Source: an uncultured Rikenellaceae bacterium (GTDB lineage Bacteria > Bacteroidota > Bacteroidia > Bacteroidales > Rikenellaceae). From it: a stretch of DNA of 27,597 bases. Below are positions 23,946-27,597 of this stretch, piece after piece. Numbering within the stretch: the first letter of the stretch is position 1; the number at the start of each line of letters is the position of its first letter. The notes beneath the pieces are model-generated. The model made no database searches. It was given only the letters and a program-made list of their open reading frames with translations, and had not been told where the DNA came from. The position numbers were made by a program, and so were the translations under genes. Location: assembly GCA_904501625.1 (NCBI GenBank), contig CAJGBR010000018.1, positions 1 to 27,597 on the forward strand, read 5' to 3'.

Positions 23946-24827
23946 TTATCCTATTTCGTTTCTATCGTATTTCCATCTTCGGTGCGACCAGAGCCACAAT
24001 TCAGGTCTACGAATTATCATTGATTCAAGTTTTTGTACATATCGGGCCGTAATTTCCTCGGCCGAGGCCGACTCTTTTCCCGAATATATCAGGTCAAACG
24101 TTCCCTGGTAGTATCCGGGTTTTATTTTATCTATATCCAAAAAGTAAACAGGCAGATGATATTTTGTTGCAATTCGTCCTAATCCCATAAAAAATTTTGT
24201 GTCTTGTCCGAGAAATTTAAACCATCTTGTTGACGGGTAATTTGGCGGAACCTGATCGGCAATTATTCCGATAATCATCGGTTTTTTTTGATATTCTGAT
24301 GCAATTCTCTTGACAAGCTGATTTGATTCGACGGGAATTGTTCCGAATCGGTTGCGAATTTGTTTCATCATTCGATCGAACATCGAATTGCTCAGTCTGT
24401 GGTATGCAGCAATAACCTGATGGTCGGTCAGTAGTGCATAATTCGCCACATACTCCCACATTGCATAGTGTGCCATCGCACTGATCCAGGATTGTCCTTT
24501 CATTTGCGATTCGACCTCTTGATAGTTGGTATACCTCATTTGTGCGAGTATTTGTCTATCAGAAATGCCGCACATCGAGATTATATCTACGATTGTTTCT
24601 GCCAGCTCTTTATAAAATAGTTGTTCGAGTTTAATTACATTGTTATATTCTAAATTCGGGAATACCCGTTTGATATTACCTCTTATGACCTCTTGCCTGT
24701 ATCCTGAACTTCTCAGCACAAGGTTGACCATATCACCAATGCCCTTGTATCTTACCGAGTGTGGCAATCTGGCTAACTGTTTCAGCGAGTTGAATATGAT
24801 TTTGTATTTGATGTCGTTTAGATTCAT
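23946..24827 (-). CDS. LpxL/HtrB-family lipid A (lysophospholipid) acyltransferase
   Basis: This 293-aa protein belongs to the HtrB/LpxL acyltransferase family, which adds secondary acyl chains to lipid A at the inner membrane. The catalytic H-x4-E motif is HYAMWE with His120 and Glu125. Further family segments are GIIADQVPPNYPSTRWFKFLGQDTKFFMG (about 212-240) and the C-terminal RRPELWLWSHRRWKYDR, which is highly characteristic. The start at MNLNDIKYK is preferred: the frame is open for 53 more codons upstream, but that part is a shadow of the phosphatase gene and is rich in Arg and Cys. It lies 2 nt after the phosphatase gene and directly before the glycosyltransferase. Which lipid it acylates is inferred from the family. 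Confidence 0.93.
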   Translation of the reverse strand: MNLNDIKYKIIFNSLKQLARLPHSVRYKGIGDMVNLVLRSSGYRQEVIRGNIKRVFPNLEYNNVIKLEQLFYKELAETIVDIISMCGISDRQILAQMRYTNYQEVESQMKGQSWISAMAHYAMWEYVANYALLTDHQVIAAYHRLSNSMFDRMMKQIRNRFGTIPVESNQLVKRIASEYQKKPMIIGIIADQVPPNYPSTRWFKFLGQDTKFFMGLGRIATKYHLPVYFLDIDKIKPGYYQGTFDLIYSGKESASAEEITARYVQKLESMIIRRPELWLWSHRRWKYDRNEIG

Positions 24828-24829
24828 AA

Positions 24830-25627
24830 TCAGTTTATATCGGCAAGGACTTTTCGGAATTCGTCGGCAATCAATTTGTTTGTTGCAACAATCTGATGAC
24901 CGAAAACAAAATCCGTGCCGCCTGACATATCTGTAACGACTCCGCCGGCTCGTTCGACGATGAGTACTCCCGCAGCCACGTCCCACGGAGCAAGATTGCG
25001 TTGTGAAAATGCATCGAATCTGCCACAGGCTACGTAAGCAAGATTTGCAGCTGCCGAGCCTACTCGTCTTACACCATTGGTATTCAACTGAAAGAACTTC
25101 ATTTGTCGCAGGAATACATCAATGTGATCCTGCATATTGTAGGCAAAGCCGTGAGCAATCAGTCCATTTTTCAAAGAATTGACATTCGAAACCGAAATCT
25201 CTTTATCGTTGAGATACGCCGCTGAGTTTTCCCACGCGTAGAACATTTCATCAGCGATGATTTCGTATATTACGCCGACTACTATCTTGTGGGCATTCAT
25301 CAAAGCAATGCTCACACAATAGGGTGCAATATTGTGGATAAAGTTTGTCGTTCCGTCCAGTGGGTCGATAATCCAGCATAGTTGCTCAGGTTTTTCGCTG
25401 CATTTTATTGTATTCTCTTCGGTGATAAATTCAGCCTCGGGAACAATTTGTCTAAGTTCAGATACGATTAATTGTTCGGCTTGTCGATCTACGTACGAGA
25501 CAAAATTCTGATCACTTTTCTCCTCGACTCTGTCCGATGAGAATATTTCTCGTTCACGGCGAATGAAGGCTCCTGTTTTTCGGGCAACCTCGCAAACTTG
25601 AGAACAGATATGTGCATAGTCAATCAT
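24830..25627 (-). CDS. inositol-monophosphatase-family phosphatase
   Basis: This 265-aa protein has the metal-dependent phosphatase signatures of the IMPase family: Glu70/Glu71 in FITEEN, WIIDPLDGTTNF (85-96, with Asp88 and Asp91), and APWDVAAG with Asp216. These residues bind the magnesium ions used for phosphate-ester hydrolysis. Length matches SuhB-like enzymes. The substrate could be inositol-1-phosphate, a sugar phosphate or PAP; sequence alone does not decide. Its ATG overlaps the stop of the DUF389 gene by one base (TAATG), and it is followed after 2 nt by the acyltransferase gene. Confidence 0.93.
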   Translation of the reverse strand: MIDYAHICSQVCEVARKTGAFIRREREIFSSDRVEEKSDQNFVSYVDRQAEQLIVSELRQIVPEAEFITEENTIKCSEKPEQLCWIIDPLDGTTNFIHNIAPYCVSIALMNAHKIVVGVIYEIIADEMFYAWENSAAYLNDKEISVSNVNSLKNGLIAHGFAYNMQDHIDVFLRQMKFFQLNTNGVRRVGSAAANLAYVACGRFDAFSQRNLAPWDVAAGVLIVERAGGVVTDMSGGTDFVFGHQIVATNKLIADEFRKVLADIN

Positions 25628-27003
25628 TATTCGACAATGAGTTTGATGTTATTACATTTAGTGCGAACTTTCAGCCATTCGATAACTTGTTGACGAGCCT
25701 TTTCGTTGATTTCAATATCACGTTCTGTTTTGACAAGACAGATCAGGATTGTATCTATCGGAACTCCGTTATCCAGAGTCACAGTCTTCGAAAATGCCGA
25801 TTTTACTGATTTCGGAATCAGTGCCGACATTTCGCGAGAGATATCCATAATAGGTAGTGTGTCACGCGAAAATGCTGCCACTTTTTCTTCAAGGAGTCTG
25901 ATTTTATGGTTTTTGTCATCGAGCAATTCTGCTATATTGGTTTGCAGCAACGACATATCCATTTCACCTTGATTAGGATTGGCGTGACTGATATTCAGTT
26001 TTACATCTTCCAGTCCGTATTGAGGCATCTGAGCTCGAATGTTTGCTATGGCATCTTCCGAAACCGATTCGCCAATCAGTACGACATTGATTTGCGACTC
26101 TTTAGTCGAGAATATTTTGTCGTATTGCAGAATCGGAGTGTGTTCGAATTTGATGACACTTGAGACAAATTTGTCTGCATTTGCCTCGAAGATTGTCTGT
26201 TTAACGATTCTGAAACCGAGCAGTACACTTGGTGCAATCGTGATAAACGCGAGCAACGACATATAGTGCTTAACTTTGCGTTCGCGTCGCGGATCAAGAA
26301 AATTTCTCTTCTCGTAGTTCATAAATCTGACAATGATGAAAGTTGCCAGAGCAATGAATACGGTATTAATAAAGAAGAGATATATGGCTCCAATGAAGTA
26401 TGAGAACTGACCTGTGGCGATACCGAATCCGGCAGTACATAATGGTGGCATCAGGGCCGTAGCGATTGCTACACCCGGAATTACAGTCGATGTTCTGTCT
26501 TTACGTGATTGTGCAACGATGCCGGCCAGACCACCAAACAGCGCTATAAGTACGTCCCAGGTTGTCGGAGTCGTTCTTGCAAGCAACTCACTTTGAGCAT
26601 TGCTTAGGGGACTGATACAGAAATATAGTGTTGAGGTCATAATTGCTACCGACACCATAAATCCGAAGTTTTTGAGAGACCGTTTTACCAATTGGAAATC
26701 ATTTGTGCCCAGAGCCAAGCCAATTCCCATAATTGGACCCATCAATGGTGAGATCAACATTGCCCCGATAATGACAGCAGTCGAATTGACATTCAATCCG
26801 ATTGAAGCAACCATTGTAGCAAAAATTAAAATCCATAGGTTTGTCCCTTGAAATTCAACACTTTTAGAGATATTTTGAGTAACCTCCTCTTGAGTTGCAT
26901 TATCTTCGTCAAGGTTAAATTTTCTTTTCAGAAAGTTTTTGAACAAATCCCAACGATTATTTTTATTTTCGTTAGGTTCCAGAGCTTGGTTGTTATTTCC
27001 CAT
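25627..27003 (-). CDS. DUF389 multi-pass membrane protein
   Basis: This 458-aa protein matches DUF389: a cytoplasmic N-terminus, then GTNLWILIFATMVASIGLNVNSTAVIIGAMLISPLMGPIMGIGLALG, followed by further membrane segments including TALMPPLCTAGFGIATG. In all there are about six or seven helices between residues 55 and 265. The C-terminal 180 residues are soluble, with a coiled-coil-like stretch (LLDDKNHKIRLLEEKVAAF). Family function is not established. The start at 27003 (MGNNNQ) is chosen because it avoids overlap with rsmI and has an A/T-rich upstream; an in-frame ATG at 27030 would overlap rsmI by 23 bases and add nine residues. Neither has a ribosome-binding site. It is coupled to the phosphatase gene by a TAATG junction. 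Confidence 0.9.
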   Translation of the reverse strand: MGNNNQALEPNENKNNRWDLFKNFLKRKFNLDEDNATQEEVTQNISKSVEFQGTNLWILIFATMVASIGLNVNSTAVIIGAMLISPLMGPIMGIGLALGTNDFQLVKRSLKNFGFMVSVAIMTSTLYFCISPLSNAQSELLARTTPTTWDVLIALFGGLAGIVAQSRKDRTSTVIPGVAIATALMPPLCTAGFGIATGQFSYFIGAIYLFFINTVFIALATFIIVRFMNYEKRNFLDPRRERKVKHYMSLLAFITIAPSVLLGFRIVKQTIFEANADKFVSSVIKFEHTPILQYDKIFSTKESQINVVLIGESVSEDAIANIRAQMPQYGLEDVKLNISHANPNQGEMDMSLLQTNIAELLDDKNHKIRLLEEKVAAFSRDTLPIMDISREMSALIPKSVKSAFSKTVTLDNGVPIDTILICLVKTERDIEINEKARQQVIEWLKVRTKCNNIKLIVE

Positions 27004-27007
27004 AAAA

Positions 27008-27597
27008 TTAATTTTGTGTTTGTTCGACATATTTCACGTCTCGCGGATTCAGAACTACAACAAATTCGCCTTTAGGGGTAATTTGTGAAAAATGTTCAAT
27101 TAATTCGGTCAGAGTACCGCGAATAGTCTGTTCATAGAGTTTTGACAATTCACGAGATACCGAAACCTGTTTTTCACTGCCAAAAGTTTCGGCGAGTTCG
27201 GTGAGTAGTTTTACGATGCGGAACGGCGATTCATAAAATATTATGGTGCGTTGTTCATTGGATAGCGCTTCGAGTCGTTTATGACGACCTTTCTTTTGTG
27301 GCAAAAATCCCTCAAAGCAAAATCTGTCACAAGGGAATCCGCTTTGAACGAGTGCTGGAATCAGAGCTGTTGCACCTGGCAGAGTTTCCACTTCGATGCC
27401 TCGTTCGACACAGGTTCTGACAAGTAGAAATCCGGGATCCGAAATTCCAGGTGTTCCTGCATCGCTAACTAAACCAACATCAAGACCGGCTTCAATATGA
27501 TTGGCTACGGCTTCAACTTTTGCGTGTTCGTTGTATTTGTGATGAGAGACTACCTGTTTTTCAATGCCGAGGTGTTTCAACAAGAACTGGGTTGTTC
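27008..27597 (-). CDS. rsmI: 16S rRNA (cytidine(1402)-2'-O)-methyltransferase, N-terminus outside window
   Basis: The frame is open to the right edge of the window and begins mid-domain (TQFLLKHLGI, equivalent to the family's TRKLLKHFGI), so roughly the first 35-45 residues are missing. The visible part has VSDAGTPGISDPG, the SAM-binding loop of tetrapyrrole-methylase-fold enzymes, then LPGATALIPALVQSGFP, FYESPFRI and ISRELSK-like SVSRELSKLYEQ. These identify RsmI (YraL), which 2'-O-methylates C1402 of 16S rRNA. It precedes the DUF389 gene by 4 nt. There is no start codon in the window, and promoters for this five-gene leftward operon must lie beyond 27597. Confidence 0.95.
   Translation of the reverse strand, partial: TTQFLLKHLGIEKQVVSHHKYNEHAKVEAVANHIEAGLDVGLVSDAGTPGISDPGFLLVRTCVERGIEVETLPGATALIPALVQSGFPCDRFCFEGFLPQKKGRHKRLEALSNEQRTIIFYESPFRIVKLLTELAETFGSEKQVSVSRELSKLYEQTIRGTLTELIEHFSQITPKGEFVVVLNPRDVKYVEQTQN

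Noticed and set aside
24828..24986. 53-codon N-terminal extension of the acyltransferase frame
   Set aside because: It overlaps the C-terminal coding part of the phosphatase gene and has an Arg/Cys-rich shadow-frame composition. The ATG at 24827 gives a normal family length.

Overview
This window is chromosomal DNA from a member of the Bacteroidota, most likely Bacteroidales. The evidence is the gene set: a FadL/OmpP1-type outer-membrane protein, a DUF3822 protein next to rsmD, a DUF2807 protein, GtrA, a DUF389 protein and AddAB-type recombination enzymes. Regulatory DNA agrees: several gene starts are preceded by the Bacteroidetes -7 element TAnnTTTG, and starts lack Shine-Dalgarno sequences. 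Family or genus cannot be fixed by eye. I see no insertion sequence, CRISPR array, prophage or tRNA gene. The window looks like ordinary core chromosome, densely packed, with many 1-4 nt overlaps.

Layout. (1) 1-80: the 3' end of a 5S rRNA gene and its terminator, so an rRNA operon lies just upstream. (2) 80-3014: a roughly 380-bp AT-rich leader, then a low-complexity lipoprotein and a FadL-type outer-membrane protein. (3) 3047-6519: a promoter, an unknown lipoprotein, a bifunctional class A penicillin-binding protein, an FKBP-like lipoprotein and a terminator. (4) 10650 down to 6541 (minus): a tightly overlapped operon uvrB-gtrA-holB-folK. (5) 10748-12606 (plus): mntP and folC, overlapping by one base and divergent from uvrB. 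(6) 14028-12610 (minus): a short RecD-like helicase. (7) 14079-16017 (plus): a membrane-anchored unknown protein, a DUF3822 protein and rsmD. (8) 19208-16023 (minus): an AddA-type helicase-nuclease; 19355-22888 (plus): a DUF2807 protein and an AddB-type nuclease. The two arms diverge from a 146-bp region that carries two -7 elements and a 10-bp tandem repeat. (9) 27597-22932 (minus): rsmI (cut by the window edge), a DUF389 membrane protein, an inositol-monophosphatase-family enzyme, an LpxL/HtrB-type acyltransferase and a family 2 glycosyltransferase.

How the genes fit together. Three genes encode a double-strand-break processing set (AddA, AddB and a RecD-like helicase), with UvrB for excision repair nearby. 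Cell-envelope work is represented by the PBP1A cluster with flanking lipoproteins, the FadL porin, GtrA, and the acyltransferase-glycosyltransferase pair. FolK and FolC are both folate enzymes but lie in separate operons. The least understood parts are the DUF3822 pair, the DUF2807 gene joined to addB, and the two lipoproteins around PBP1A.
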